Counted from the first letter of the stretch, positions 1 to 10,351 are shown. The stretch is DNA of 64,000 bases from CAWGAJ01 sp963820545 (GCA_963820545.1 CAWGAJ010000002.1:682001-746000); one strand, 5' to 3'. Notes: generated by a model from the sequence alone, not told the origin. A program made the numbers and translations.

Positions 1-488
1 TTTTCGGGTTCCGCTCGGGCAGCCTGCTCATAACAAGCAATGGCGCCGGCGGATTGACCAATGGCATCCAATACCAATCCTTTGGTATAAAGCGCCCGGG
101 CATGATCCGGGTGCGCGCAAAGCGCCTCGTCGACCTGCCGGAGCGCTTCTTGAGGACGTTTTTCCATCAGATTCACTTCGGCCAGCAGAAGTTGGGCCTC
201 CAGATGCCGGGGATTACGGACCAGCAGACGTTCCAATGTCTCCCGGCAGCCTTTTAGATCGTTCTCTTCCCAGCGTGCGAGCGCGGCTTGGTATTGGGCC
301 TGGTCGCGGTTGTTTTCAAAACTGCGAATCGCCTCCTCGTTGCGCTCCCTGCGCTTCTCGGCAAAATCACTGCTCCATAACTCCTTCGTGCCGGGGAAAC
401 TGGCACAGCCGCTGGAGAGAAGAAGAATAGCCGCTGCCGGGAAGAGGCAGGTTATCAGTTTTATTGGCGCTGTAATCGGGAAAATCAT
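1..488 (-). CDS. TPR-repeat lipoprotein, 3' end outside window
   Basis: The frame is open from ATG at 488 to the window edge (about 162 residues seen). The N-terminus is a hydrophobic signal ending in the lipobox LLSSGC, so the mature protein is probably anchored through a lipidated Cys about 28 residues in. The rest is Ala/Glu-rich helical sequence with tetratricopeptide-like spacing (for example ALYTKGLVLDAIGQSAGAI). It lies 26 bp downstream of the secretin, last in the pilus/secretion cluster. Small TPR lipoproteins often assist secretin assembly (PilF/PilW type). That role is inferred from position and architecture only; the C-terminus is not visible. Confidence 0.75.
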   Translation of the reverse strand, partial: MIFPITAPIKLITCLFPAAAILLLSSGCASFPGTKELWSSDFAEKRRERNEEAIRSFENNRDQAQYQAALARWEENDLKGCRETLERLLVRNPRHLEAQLLLAEVNLMEKRPQEALRQVDEALCAHPDHARALYTKGLVLDAIGQSAGAIACYEQAARAEPE

Positions 489-513
489 GCCATGCTTTTT
501 TCATGAACTTAAT

Positions 514-2647
514 TTATTGCCGAAAAGCAGACACTCCTGGAAGCTTACTCGGACGTATGAGGTCCTGGCTAGTGCCGGGCTGTCCGCGGTCGTAAGGATG
601 CAGCGGCATGGGTTGGGGCGGGGACGGGTGTTCCAAATCGTCCATCAGCCAATTGGCCACGGCGTTGCCGTCCAGCGGATTTTTTCCGGCAAGATCATAA
701 TCCGGTTGATCGGCGCCCAGCGTGTGGGCGCCCTCTTTTTTGCCCAGCCAAATATCGCTGCGCAGATCAATGGCGGCGCGATTCAACGGATCATATTGCA
801 CCGCCATTTCGGCGAATCGCAGGGCCCTTTTGCCGTCGCCTTCAGCCCAGGCGGTTTGGGCCAGTCGGAAGTAACGCCGCGCAATGGATCGTTTGCCAAA
901 GGGGCTCATTTTTTCCGCGTATGTGCCGTGGCGACGATAGAATTCACAGGCCCCTTCCTCGCCTTCCTTGCAGACGCCGGGTTCGTAGACGATCCGCGGG
1001 GTGATCAAGACCAGCACCTCGTGCCGCTCGATGGTTTCCTCCGTGTTTCTAAAGGCCATGCCCACTACCGGCAAATTGCCGAAAAAGGGCACTTGCGTGG
1101 TGTTGGTGACAAGCTGGTCGCGCATCAAGCCGCCGATAATCACGGTGCAGCCGTCGCGGACCATGATATTGGTGGTGACCTGGGTGACGGTCTTGTTGGG
1201 CAAAGTGAAGCCGGACTCGGTCTTCACGTCGCCGTCGGATAGTTCGGGGTGGATTTCCATGCGGATCAATCCGTCGCTGGAAATGAAGGGCCGGATGCGC
1301 AACTGGGCGCCGATGTCGAGGAATTGCACGCTTTGGGTGGAACTGGTTTCGGTGACCGTGGTGCTCACGTAACCTTTCTGTTCGCCGATGAGGATGTCGG
1401 CCCGATGCTTGTTAAGCACCATCAGCCGCGGATTGGCGATCACGTTGGTGTCGCCCACCGTTTCCAAGGCTTGCAGGAACGCGCCCAGGCTTTCGTCGAG
1501 GAAACCGAATTTCAAGCCCCCCTCGTCCAGTTTGAAGTTTGCCAGCGTATCCACCGGTTTTCCCAAACCGAATTTGATGGTGTTTTTGTTGCGCAACAGT
1601 TGAAAATTGACGCCGAATTTATCGTCGTCCTTCAGCTTCACGCTGAGAATCATGGCTTCGATGGAAACCTGCATCGGCCGCACGTCGACCTCCTCCACCA
1701 TTTGATCGATCTGCGCCAGTACGGCTTCGTAATCGCGCACCACGATCACTTCGTTGCCGGCAAACTTGTTGCCGCCTGCGTTGGCGTCGTTCATGGCAAT
1801 GCCCGCCTCGGCGGGAGTGGAAACGCTGATCACGCCGACTTTTTCCGTCAACAGGGGCGTGATTAGCGTTTTCAGTTCCGCAGCGGTGATGTAATTAGGC
1901 TGGTAGATCCGCGTGCCGATCTTGTCCAGGGCCTGCTCCAAATTGTTGAAATCCTCGGGCGTGCCCACAAAGATGAAATTCTTCTCGCGTTTGGTAATAT
2001 AACCAGTGGACTTGAGGATGGCCTCCAACGCGCTGTCGATGTCCACGCCGCTGAACGTGGCGGAAACCTTGCCTTCGACGTTCTTGCTCGCCAGAATATT
2101 CAAATTGCCTTGCTCGCTGAGTAAATCCAATACCATGCGGATATCTTCATTGTAGATGTGACCGCGCAGTTTGCCGTCGCCTTCGTCCTTGATCGTGGAC
2201 TTTACGGCGGGCAAGGGTCCTTGGATCGGCGCGGGCGGAGATATTGCCTTGGCGTTATCCGCTCCGGGAGCCGCCAAATGCTCTTGCAAGAATTTCTTGA
2301 TTTCAGATAAGGCCGTTTTACTTGATTGATCCCGCTCTTCCATCGGCGCCGGGGGTGGTAAATACTCCTGCGCAGTAAGGGATGCGGCAGGGCAATTACC
2401 GGTCCCTCGGGCATCGAGGGCGGCGATAAAAGCGTGACCGTGGAATTCCCGGAAGAGAACGGTTGTGCGGCGAGTTTGTCTTTTGGTTTTTCCGGATCTT
2501 CGCCAACGCGCACGAGACGGTCAATTTTGCGGGAGGGGATTTAGCTGAATCGTCCGGGGGAATCGAGCAAATCCCCACAATGATCGCCCCTGACACGCCC
2601 ATGGCGGCAAATATTCCTAGTAAGCTGAAGTGCCGGAAGGTTTTCAT
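514..2647 (-). CDS. Secretin (GspD/PilQ family), frameshifted near the N-terminus
   Basis: Outer-membrane channel subunit of a type II secretion or type IV pilus system. The intact part (514-2343, about 609 residues) has an STN/N0-like segment (DIRMVLDLLSEQGNLNILA), an N1-like segment, the secretin core, and the conserved VPFFGNLPVVG motif before the end of the barrel. The 5' part is in other frames: a hydrophobic leader starting MKTFRHFSLLGIFAAMG at 2647, then a Pro-rich linker in a second frame, then the main frame from AAQEYLPPPAP. Each switch (near 2520 and 2395) fits one missing base, so the true protein is probably about 710 residues. It follows the PilP-like gene directly, the normal order pilM-N-O-P-Q. 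Pseudogenisation is the alternative to sequence error. Confidence 0.85.
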
Positions 2648-2749
2648 CTGTCTTCCATGACGCCAGAAGGAGTGTCGTTTTTAAAAAGAAAAATCATCCT
2701 TGATAGGCCCCATTTTATTATTTCCTGCCCGCTGTTTATGGTCTTCGAT

Positions 2750-3436
2750 CTATTGTTTATTAAGATCTCCGCCGATCCCAAAGACCATGCGCTGGGATTT
2801 GCCGGGATCGGGGATACTTAACTCGAAATGTTCTCCTTCGGCTTCTAAAACCACCTGACGATCACGTATTTCATCGAGAATAAATTTGTAATGCCGGCCA
2901 TCTTTGTCCACTTCAACCGCTTGTCCTTGTTTGTATGTTCTGCCGCTGATCCTGGCAATTTTGCCTTGGGATCCGATAAGCGTGCTGCTCAGCGACATGC
3001 CCAGGCTTTCCGGAGGCATAAGCCGCGGCTTGTCTTTGCCTTGTTCCTCCGCACCGGTTTGTTTAAGGACGGTTTTCGGCTCCAAGAAGGGATCGCGAGC
3101 AGTAGTCAACGATTCGGCGGGACACATCCGCGGATCGTTGCTCATTAACTTCACCATTTCCTTCCAGGTGGGCCTGCTGTTTGTGTTCTCCTTGTTGGTC
3201 GTTTCTTCCGTTGCAATTCCCGTTTGTCCTGAAGTGACGTTAATAGTAGTTTGGGTTTCCTTTGCTACTGCGTTTTCTTCGCCTTTACTTATTCCTCTCC
3301 AAATTACTGAGGATATAAAAAATAAACCTAATAAGACCACAATCACCATAAGACAGGCCATCCTAGGATTGAGCGCGACAATTGTCCGAAGTTGCTTGCT
3401 CAGTTTTTGTATATTCACTGTTTTATTGGCCGACAT
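2750..3436 (-). CDS. PilP/GspC-like inner-membrane periplasmic linker protein
   Basis: 228 residues: a short basic cytoplasmic tail, one transmembrane helix (about residues 28-48, rich in V, L and I), a Thr/Glu-rich linker, and a small C-terminal beta domain with SLSSTLIGSQGKIARISG and a conserved GxxV turn (KQGQAVEVDKDGRHYKFIL). This architecture is typical of PilP and GspC, which connect the inner-membrane platform to the secretin. Position between the PilO-like gene and the secretin supports the call. Sequence similarity within this family is always low, so the assignment rests on architecture and gene order. Confidence 0.65.
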   Translation of the reverse strand: MSANKTVNIQKLSKQLRTIVALNPRMACLMVIVVLLGLFFISSVIWRGISKGEENAVAKETQTTINVTSGQTGIATEETTNKENTNSRPTWKEMVKLMSNDPRMCPAESLTTARDPFLEPKTVLKQTGAEEQGKDKPRLMPPESLGMSLSSTLIGSQGKIARISGRTYKQGQAVEVDKDGRHYKFILDEIRDRQVVLEAEGEHFELSIPDPGKSQRMVFGIGGDLNKQ

Positions 3437-3478
3437 TTGGCAAGAAATGCATTCTGGTTCGGCTCCTCCGTATATCGG

Positions 3479-4054
3479 TTATTTATCATTGTCAGCGTAA
3501 TTGGAACTCTCTGGATTATCAGAAAAGATCACCAAATTTATCTCTGACAATATATTATTCCCAATTTGACTTGTCTTATCTAAACGCATTGAATTTATCC
3601 AAATTACCTCAGGCATGCTTTCCAAAGTGCGAATGAACTCATAAATTTGCTCAAAAGTGCCTGTGTAAGCCATGTTGACCGGTATTTGCCGCAAGTGAGC
3701 AAGCTCGATGATCGGTTGCGGTTCAAATCGCGTGGCAGCGGCGCCGGCTTTTTTGCTTAAGCTGTTGATATTTCCAAACAGCAGCGGCAGGTTGTTGATG
3801 ACCGGGGAAGAATTCCGCCACGTTTCAATGTATGAGTTAACCGTGTCCAGCTCCTGTTTTGCGGCGATCAATTTTTGGGAGACCTCGGCGGCATCGCTCA
3901 TGTAAAATTGCCTGTATTCGATCTGGCCGCGTAATTCCGCGATCAGCCTCCGTCCCGGTAAATACGCAAACACAATATGAACCACGGCCATGGCCACCAG
4001 TGGTATAGTCACCAGCCAACTACCGCGACGGAATTTGGATTCGTTAAGAGACAT
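3479..4054 (-). CDS. PilO/GspM-like assembly platform protein
   Basis: 191 residues with one N-terminal transmembrane helix (about 12-30, WLVTIPLVAMAVVHIVFAYL), a coiled-coil stretch (about 35-80), then an alpha/beta ferredoxin-like domain with the PilO-type pattern PVNMAYTGTFEQIYEFIRTLESMPEVIWI. In known systems PilO pairs with PilN in the inner membrane. It starts 22 bp after the PilN-like gene and ends 43 bp before the PilP-like gene, so they are probably co-transcribed. Confidence 0.75.
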   Translation of the reverse strand: MSLNESKFRRGSWLVTIPLVAMAVVHIVFAYLPGRRLIAELRGQIEYRQFYMSDAAEVSQKLIAAKQELDTVNSYIETWRNSSPVINNLPLLFGNINSLSKKAGAAATRFEPQPIIELAHLRQIPVNMAYTGTFEQIYEFIRTLESMPEVIWINSMRLDKTSQIGNNILSEINLVIFSDNPESSNYADNDK

Positions 4055-4075
4055 GTTCGTTAGGGGGAGTAATTA

Positions 4076-4888
4076 TTATTGCGTTATCTTTGTATTTTTC
4101 TCGATCGTGGTTTGCGATGCGAGATCGTTCGGGGTTGCTGGTTTTATTGTAGAACTGTTTTGGGAGCCAGACGTGTTTATTGAATTAAGAGTGGCAGTTG
4201 GATTGCCTGGTCGCCCGTAATCGGGTTTCACGAAAATTTTCGCAAGGAATTGCATCTTTGCGCCGGATTGATCGCCGGGACCTGTGGCGGAGCTCAACTC
4301 CGCCCGGGAGAACAGGGAGTTTGTTTGTATTTCCGCCAGGAAGTTGTGGAACGCCGCGCTATCGGTGGTGACGCCGGAAAGGATAATAATGGTTTGTTTG
4401 TTGTCGCACAGACTGTGGAGAAAAAGGAGATCGCGCTGGGCCGGCGTCTGGGAATTTTGTTGTTCCGCGGGATTTACGGGAATCGTTGTTGGTCGCCGCT
4501 CGGCAGGGGCGGTGTAGGAGACGCCCTCGTGGGTGATTTGCAGTTGTTGCAAGGTGATTTCCTCGGGCAGCCTTAAGACCAAGGCCGAAAGCAACTGGCT
4601 GCACGGCCAGGGATGGTGCAAGTAGGCGATCAACTCGGCCTCGATTTCCCGCTGTTTCAGTCGGGTTTGGATCTCGCTTAACTGTTGTTTTTGGCGACAA
4701 GCGAATTCGTATGCGGGAGTGATTTCGGCCAGTTCTTTTTCCACGAAGCGGCGGTGCAAGTTTTGACTGATCGAGGCGATGACTAGCAATCCCAAAATCG
4801 ACAGGGCCGCGATAATCTGCCAAGGTTTCGCGTGGCGATAGGCGTTTTTTTGGCGGTACTGTAAGGGAAGAAAGTCGAGATCGTTCAT
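4076..4888 (-). CDS. PilN/GspL-like assembly platform protein
   Basis: About 270 residues. The start ATG at 4888 gives MNDLDFLPLQYRQK, the typical PilN opening (the short motif binds PilM in known systems). The frame is open further upstream, but that part overlaps sequence just past the PilM gene and looks non-coding. A transmembrane helix lies at about residues 20-38, then a coiled coil, a fimbrial-assembly (PilN) domain and a Thr/Ser/Asn-rich tail (from about 235). The tail is longer than usual. Neighbours are the PilM-like gene upstream and the PilO-like gene downstream. Confidence 0.75.
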   Translation of the reverse strand: MNDLDFLPLQYRQKNAYRHAKPWQIIAALSILGLLVIASISQNLHRRFVEKELAEITPAYEFACRQKQQLSEIQTRLKQREIEAELIAYLHHPWPCSQLLSALVLRLPEEITLQQLQITHEGVSYTAPAERRPTTIPVNPAEQQNSQTPAQRDLLFLHSLCDNKQTIIILSGVTTDSAAFHNFLAEIQTNSLFSRAELSSATGPGDQSGAKMQFLAKIFVKPDYGRPGNPTATLNSINTSGSQNSSTIKPATPNDLASQTTIEKNTKITQ

Positions 4889-4938
4889 TTTGACGGCCGA
4901 GATGGATTTTTTATCTTTTGTTTTTGCTGGCTGGTGTT

Positions 4939-5996
4939 TTAATATTGCACTTCTCGCAGGGCCAGGCCGGCGGCCACGTCCCATTGAGCAAGCCGATCCT
5001 GGGGCAGCGATTTATCGAAGACGCGCAGGGGGTTGCCCATTTCGCAGGGCAGTTCCAGGCGGGCGCCAAGCCATTCCACCAAAGCCTCGTTGGCCTCGCC
5101 GCCGCTGATGACGCATTGTGCCAAGGTCTGGCCGCGGAAGGTCACGCTGTAGTAACGCCTGCAAAGGGATAATTCTTGCGCCAGGCGTTCGAGTATCGGC
5201 CGGGTGGATTCATTGACGCCCCGGGCAACTTCCGCGTCGCGCTCTTTGGCGCGGCGATCGCCGTTGTGACGGCGCAAGGCCATGGCGTCGGCAAGCGATA
5301 ACTTCAAATGTCGCGACACGGCATCGTCCAGATGGCGGCCCCCAATGTCCAGATATTTGATGAAAAGGGCATCCATGCCGTTGGCGATCACCACCAAGGT
5401 GTTCGAGGCCCCTACGTTCACATACATGATCCGCCGTTGTTGATCATCATCGCGGCGGAATTGCCGGCAATAGGAGCGCAACAAGGCCAGCGGTTCGGCA
5501 TCGATAGCCGCCGGCTGCAAACCGGCCTGCTCGGCCACGCCCAGCAGCCTTTCCACCATGGGTTTATGGGAGGCCAGCAAGATCACTTCCCGACGCAGGG
5601 CATCGCCTTCGCACACAGTGTCCACGTCCAGATAGCGGACTTCGGCCTCTTCACTGCTATAGGGCAGGCGTCCGGCAGCCTCGAAAAGGACGATTCTTGT
5701 CAGTTCTTCACCCGCAGACTGTGCCACGCGAATATTCTGGATGAATAAGTTGCTGGCCCCCAGGCAAAAAACCGCTTCTCGGCCGCGGAAATTGCGGCCT
5801 TCCAGGCAGTGGCGCAGCGCCTCGACGATCCGCTCGTCGTGACGCTGATGATTCAGTGCCGGCTCGGACGGCAGATCCCAGCGCAGGCCTCCCAAATGCG
5901 CGTTTGGGCGGCGTCGAACTGCAGCAGTTTTACCGAGCGGCTGCCGATATCCACCCCGATCGGGCCGCAGCGTTTTTTTGTAATCCAAGTGACCAT
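4939..5996 (-). CDS. PilM-like actin-fold ATPase, one frameshift near the N-terminus
   Basis: Cytoplasmic actin-like protein of the pilus/secretion platform. From ATG at 5996 the first frame reads MVTWITKKRCGPIGVDIGSRS, with the phosphate-1 motif GVDIGSRSVK. After about 37 residues the frame changes near 5885 to RWDLPSEPALNHQRHDERIV and stays open to 4939. Inserting one C in the run GGCCTGCGCTGG restores a single protein of about 352 residues. The second phosphate motif is visible as YVNVGASNTLVVIANG, and the C-terminal part has SGGEANEALVEWLGARL. It is followed closely by the PilN-like gene. The break is probably a sequencing deletion. Confidence 0.8.
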
Positions 5997-6089
5997 GCCG
6001 ATAAACTCATATAGTTTTTTTCAGGGCGCTTCTTTCCAATCCCCAATCCCTTTGATTGTGCTCAAGGGCCGCATTGGGCGGTTTGTCTA

Positions 6090-6662
6090 TTATGGCGGAC
6101 CAGTTTTGGTATAAGATCCGATCTGGCATAAACCGATGACCGGATCAACCGTGACTGTAATATATTTCGCATTTAATCCGCTGCCGGCCATCAGCCAGAT
6201 GGCGGTTCCATCGGTGCGCGTGGTGGACCCCAGTGGTGTGAATTCAATGTCGCTTACCCGCTGTGGAGAACTGCCGGTAGTGGTGACCGCGGCGATTTGC
6301 AATGCCGGACCCGTATGGGGTAATTCTTTTAAGTTCACCACGTACTGGTACTGTGTATCGCTGGGAGAACGAAACAGCATGCCCGGCAATTGATTAAACG
6401 CCGGATTCGTGCCGCTGTGCTGGAGGATAAAGCGGTTTAGCGTGGTATCGAAGGTGAATTTGTACTTGGTATTGTTGGCCATGGCCAGGCCGCGGCCAAA
6501 GCTAAGTTCGGTGCTTACAATTTGGGCCGTCGACCGCAATTGGTCGAAAGCGGTTTCTTCGCCGCGCGATAAAACAATAGCCGTCAACAGAGCGATAATT
6601 GTAATTACCAGCAGCAGTTCCAGCAGCGTGAATCCAGCATGTTTTCGGCGATCGGGCATCAT
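6090..6662 (-). CDS. GspH-type minor pseudopilin
   Basis: About 190 residues starting MMPDRRKHAGFTLLELLLV. It has a class III (type IV pilin) leader: basic residues, then Gly before FTLLE, with Glu at mature position 5, then the hydrophobic helix to about residue 35. The rest is a Thr/Ser-rich beta domain like GspH/FimT. The start at 6662 was preferred over upstream codons because it gives a short leader and avoids overlap with the preceding small gene. It needs a prepilin peptidase, which is not in this window. Confidence 0.85.
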   Translation of the reverse strand: MMPDRRKHAGFTLLELLLVITIIALLTAIVLSRGEETAFDQLRSTAQIVSTELSFGRGLAMANNTKYKFTFDTTLNRFILQHSGTNPAFNQLPGMLFRSPSDTQYQYVVNLKELPHTGPALQIAAVTTTGSSPQRVSDIEFTPLGSTTRTDGTAIWLMAGSGLNAKYITVTVDPVIGLCQIGSYTKTGPP

Positions 6663-6684
6663 GGTGCGATTTTGGCGATAGTTT

Positions 6685-6927
6685 TTACTTTTTCGCTTGG
6701 ACGACAATCACTTTCATCTCGCCGGATTTAAGCCACGCGTTTTGCTCTTTGAGTTGATCGCGGATTTCCGTCAACAATTTGACCATGTCCATGCGCTGTT
6801 CCACCGAATTGGCAAAGGGTTGATTGGCCTCGGGTGGTTGAGCGCTGGTGGTCTGATAAAAGTTTAGCACGCAACAACCCAGGACAATGCCGGCCAGCAG
6901 CAGGACCCAGGGAATGCGACGATTCAT
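6685..6927 (-). CDS. Small membrane-anchored or secreted protein of unknown function
   Basis: 80 residues. The N-terminus is basic then hydrophobic (MNRRIPWVLLLAGIVLGCCV), a signal peptide or anchor; the CC could act as a lipobox, but the fit is poor. The C-terminal half is a predicted amphipathic helix (MDMVKLLTEIRDQLKEQNAWL) followed by a short beta strand. It lies between two pseudopilin genes with gaps of about 20 bp, so it is part of the operon. No family recognised. Confidence 0.6.
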   Translation of the reverse strand: MNRRIPWVLLLAGIVLGCCVLNFYQTTSAQPPEANQPFANSVEQRMDMVKLLTEIRDQLKEQNAWLKSGEMKVIVVQAKK

Positions 6928-6945
6928 GTCAGATATCCTTTCCTT

Positions 6946-8472
6946 TTAAGGGGTTTCGGTCCATTTGATCACTTCCCAGCGCAGGGCCCCGTCGCTGGAA
7001 TTGACCAAAAAAACCGGTGCGTTCGCAGTGGGCCAATGATATGTAATAGAAGTGGTATCGGGCATGATGGTCAAGAGCGGTTGGGGATTTCGACCCTGAG
7101 TGCCCATATATACTGGAAAGTATGGTATTCCAGAATAATGTTGATACCAAAATAAATTAAAGTAGTAATACCAATTTTGTGTATCCCAAGGCGAACGCTC
7201 TTTAATGTAAAAAGTTTGGGCAATGACTCGGCCCGTAATGGGTAACGTCTGTGTTTCCGCGGCTTTTTCGATGGTCAAGGTGTCAAAAACCGCGATCAAA
7301 CCCTTGATGTTGCCGCTCAGGAGCGAGTTTTTTACGGTCAAAGATTTGCATACGATCGAGGGCAGACGCACGGACAAACCCGCGCCAAACAGTCCGGGCA
7401 GCTCCATTGGCTGAAAATTAACGTTGGCGCCGTCAATGGTAAGATTACTTTTGCAGTACAACGAACCTTTAATGGTGACATTGCTTTTGATGGTCAGGTT
7501 GCCATTGTAAAAAAAGATCCCCAGCGGATTGGTCATCGGGTCCGGGCCAAGGGTAACCGATTGAAGGTTGTTGGACACCGTGGGCACAGTGTAACTCGGC
7601 CCGCCAGTATAAAGCTGATAGGTTCCAAAACTGTTGGGTTGCACCCAATCGCTGCCGGCCGGATTCGCGGTAAGGGTCGAGGCCGTGACGCCTAAATATG
7701 ACGTCAGAGCAGTGAGATATTTGCTGTCTATTGTGCCAAAGACGTAACGCACCGGGCCGGTCAGCGGTCGATAGTCGGGATATCCGTTGCTGCGCATGGA
7801 ATTCAGGTCCGTTAAATAACGCGCCCAGGAATCGGTGGTGTCGGGATAGGACGGAGCGATTTTCAACGCTCCTTGGAGCCTCACTGCCCCCGATAGTTGG
7901 CAGGGCATGTCGATCTCAAAAGGTTGTGAGGCGGTTTGATAAACCGTGTACTGTTGCATCGTGCTCCAATCGGAAGGTTGAGTACTGAGTTTCCGCGGCA
8001 CCAGATGAACAATGGCGGTAATTTGATAATTGCTGACGTTTTGCGTGTTGATCGGATCCACGGAGGCGCCGGTTGCCGATATTGTTCCCCGGAAGGGATA
8101 GTCGTTATAGTCGGGACTGCCGGGCGTAAGCGAGGCATCGCCAAAGGTATAGGTTGCCGAGTAGCTTTCTGTGGCGGAAAGCGTGCCTGTAAGCGTGGCG
8201 CCAAATCCCGCCCAGGTGCTTTCTTGCATCTTTTTTAGTGCCACTGCCATGCCGGTCACGGCCGCCTGTTGTGCCGCCGCGCGGCGATTGCTATTCCTCT
8301 GGATCATTGCCGCCATATTTTGCGTTCTCACCGTGGCATAGCAAAGGGTGAGAGTGAAAGCCATCAGCAGCAGCACCAGCAGCATGCCAATGCCCCGGCG
8401 TCGCCGGCCATTGACCTGCCGGTCGCGACAACCAGCAGCCGGTTTTGATAATCGATCAGACGGAATGGACAT
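6946..8472 (-). CDS. GspK/PilX-like large minor pseudopilin
   Basis: About 508 residues from ATG at 8472, which has an AGCAGG Shine-Dalgarno five bases upstream. An alternative ATG at 8487 overlaps the preceding stop codon. The leader is RRRG before IGMLLVLLLMAFTLTL, a prepilin-type segment that lacks Glu at position 5, as in GspK. Then comes a region rich in Gln and Ala (RRAAAQQAAVTGMAVALKKM) and a large Thr/Ser/Asn-rich beta domain. GspK proteins form the pseudopilus tip with I and J; here the gene directly follows I and J. The long C-terminal part resembles nothing I can name. Confidence 0.7.
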   Translation of the reverse strand: MSIPSDRLSKPAAGCRDRQVNGRRRRGIGMLLVLLLMAFTLTLCYATVRTQNMAAMIQRNSNRRAAAQQAAVTGMAVALKKMQESTWAGFGATLTGTLSATESYSATYTFGDASLTPGSPDYNDYPFRGTISATGASVDPINTQNVSNYQITAIVHLVPRKLSTQPSDWSTMQQYTVYQTASQPFEIDMPCQLSGAVRLQGALKIAPSYPDTTDSWARYLTDLNSMRSNGYPDYRPLTGPVRYVFGTIDSKYLTALTSYLGVTASTLTANPAGSDWVQPNSFGTYQLYTGGPSYTVPTVSNNLQSVTLGPDPMTNPLGIFFYNGNLTIKSNVTIKGSLYCKSNLTIDGANVNFQPMELPGLFGAGLSVRLPSIVCKSLTVKNSLLSGNIKGLIAVFDTLTIEKAAETQTLPITGRVIAQTFYIKERSPWDTQNWYYYFNLFWYQHYSGIPYFPVYMGTQGRNPQPLLTIMPDTTSITYHWPTANAPVFLVNSSDGALRWEVIKWTETP

Positions 8473-8483
8473 TTTTACCTGCT

Positions 8484-9378
8484 TCATTGATGGCGCATTT
8501 GATAATAGAGCGCGGCCGAGCCGAAAAAGCACACCGGCACCTGATTGGCCGCAGTCGCCGATCCATTGGGAGCTTGCGGCAGAAGCTGCAATTCCAGGCG
8601 AACCCAAACCTGGCGCATTCCCGCCTGCCAGCCGTATAGTCCACGCACCCAAGGCAGATCGGTCCAACTGACGGAACCGCCCTTATAGCTGTCCCAGTCG
8701 GTTTGCGAGGGGCGCAGGCGCGTCTCGAAGCGTACTGCTCCGCGCCGCGGCGCCGGAGACGGTCGATATCGGGCAGGAACGCAGGAGACCGGTAAGATTC
8801 ACAACTTTCGCTTGCGCGCTGATTTTAATCGCCGCGATCTGGCTTTGCCAGGTGGCGGTGTCTGTTATCGCCGGAACGGTGCGCGTGTCGCCGGGGGCTG
8901 TAATTTCGACCAACTGGTTGGGATTGTTCGGGTGGGGACAATAGATCACCAGTTCGCAATATAGCGGCAGACCGTTGGGAGCCGCCGCCGTGCCGCTGGG
9001 ACGCCAAACAACCAGCGTATCCGGATAACGCCAAGCGTTTACGGTTTCCGCGATCAGCAGACAGCCGGGAAACTGCTCGTTGGCCGTGGCCCCGTAAATT
9101 GTCCGCGCTATGCGTTCGATCGCCACGCGGGCGTGCTGCGTGGCCGCGCCGTAACCTTCACAGTATTCAAATCCCTGCTGTGAAGTGCGTGTCAATCCGG
9201 CCAGTGTGCCCGCCACCAGTACCAAAAGCGACATGGCCACCAACAATTCGACTAAGGTCAAACCGCTTGCCTGCTTGGGAAATCTATGATCTGCGGCGCG
9301 AGCACGGTCCCTGCGATTTCGCCGGTAAAATTTGTCCCGCGGGGATGAACAATATTTCTTATTGCATAAACGGAACAT
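8484..9378 (-). CDS. GspJ/PulJ-like minor pseudopilin, frameshifted
   Basis: The prepilin segment is SGLTLVELLVAMSLLVLVAG with Gly before LTLVE and Glu at position 5. The leader before it is long (about 39 residues from ATG at 9378), so a later start is possible. The first frame runs to about 8735, and the protein then continues in another frame as RFETRLRPSQTDWDSYKGGS through a clearly coding tail ending at 8484. One indel near 8735 restores one protein of about 300 residues. The stop overlaps a possible start of the next gene (ATGA). It overlaps the end of the GspI-like gene by 20 bp, so translation may be coupled. Confidence 0.75.
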
Positions 9379-9960
9379 AGGGCACGAGTCGTTTGAGGTT
9401 AACAAGCACTCTAGCCCCTCGGACAGGATCGATGTATATGATGCGGACCTCGACCATGCGATAATCGCTGGTCTGGCCCGCGCCCAACTTGGTTTTTAGA
9501 TCCGTTGCGCTGACATAGTAAACGTCCACTTCTTGTTTCCAATTGTTGAAAAAACTGCTCGGCGCCTGAAAGAGCGGGTTGCGCTGTGCACTGCGCCGTC
9601 GTCCTTGCCTAAAGCAATTCCGAAAAAATCCTTGGGCGGCTGAGTGCGCAGGCCATTGTAATCGTCGACGTCGTCGTACATTTGTCGCGTGGTCTCATCG
9701 CTGCTCGGCCCTAAAGTGGTTTGATAGGGATCCACGCCCAATTCGCAGTAGCGGTTGCCGACGGTTTCGTCCATTAACTGTTGGGCCAGGCCCATGGCGA
9801 TCGTGCCGTACATGTTCGTGTTGGTGGTTTGCAGCGACGTGGTCATGCCCAACAACAGAACGCTGCCCGCCATGGCGGCGATAGCGATGGCCAGCAACGC
9901 TTCAAACATGGTGAAGGCGGCGGGAGCAGAGCGGCAAATGCGGGTCGGCTGGCGAATCAT
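9359..9960 (-). CDS. GspI-like minor pseudopilin, frameshifted
   Basis: The prepilin segment is APAAFTMFEALLAIAIAAMA, with Ala instead of Gly before the cleavage site and Glu at position 5. The first frame is good to about 9590. The protein then continues in another frame (PLFQAPSSFFNNWKQEVDVY) to a stop at 9359. One missing base explains the switch. Full length would be about 200 residues. Position ahead of J, K and H matches pseudopilin operons of type II secretion systems. No GspE, GspF or GspG homologue is in this window. Confidence 0.7.
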
Positions 9961-10176
9961 ACTGGCGCAACGCCTTTTGGTTATTATCCAACGGCATATA
10001 AAGCAAACGCGGCGAGGTCCCCTCTAGCTCCCAGCGTTCCCCGCCGCGCTTATAAACCAGCACCCCTCCCCAAGGCGCTGGTTCATGTGAACTATAGATT
10101 TGGCCTGCAAGGAGTCAAATACTCCTGCTGCGGCGAGCAAAGCGCTAAACCGGAACAGGGGGAATATAAAGATCAT
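9902..10176 (-). CDS. Possible small exported protein at the head of the pilus cluster, frame broken
   Basis: Two overlapping frames look coding: a hydrophobic start from ATG at 10176 (MIFIFPLFRFSALLAAAGVF) and, after a switch near 10100, LAGQIYSSHEPAPWGGVLVY and ERWELEGTSPRLLYMPLDNN, ending at 9902 inside the GspI-like gene. Joined, this would be a protein of about 90 residues with a signal peptide. No family recognised. The call is weak: composition looks coding, but the joined frame depends on assuming one more indel. The rest of 10177-10351 shows no gene; promoters for the cluster may lie there. Confidence 0.35.
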
Positions 10177-10351
10177 GCCCGGGGATATGACCACTTCAGG
10201 GAACTACTCATGTTGCCAAATCGCCACACGTGATGAGTAGCGACAACCTGATTAAAGCTGTCGTGTTGGCATCCGGCAACCTTTGCAGCAGTGGCGGCCA
10301 GGAGAAAAAATTTAAGCTGCTAGGTGGCACTGGCGTCTCGCCAGTGCTGCA

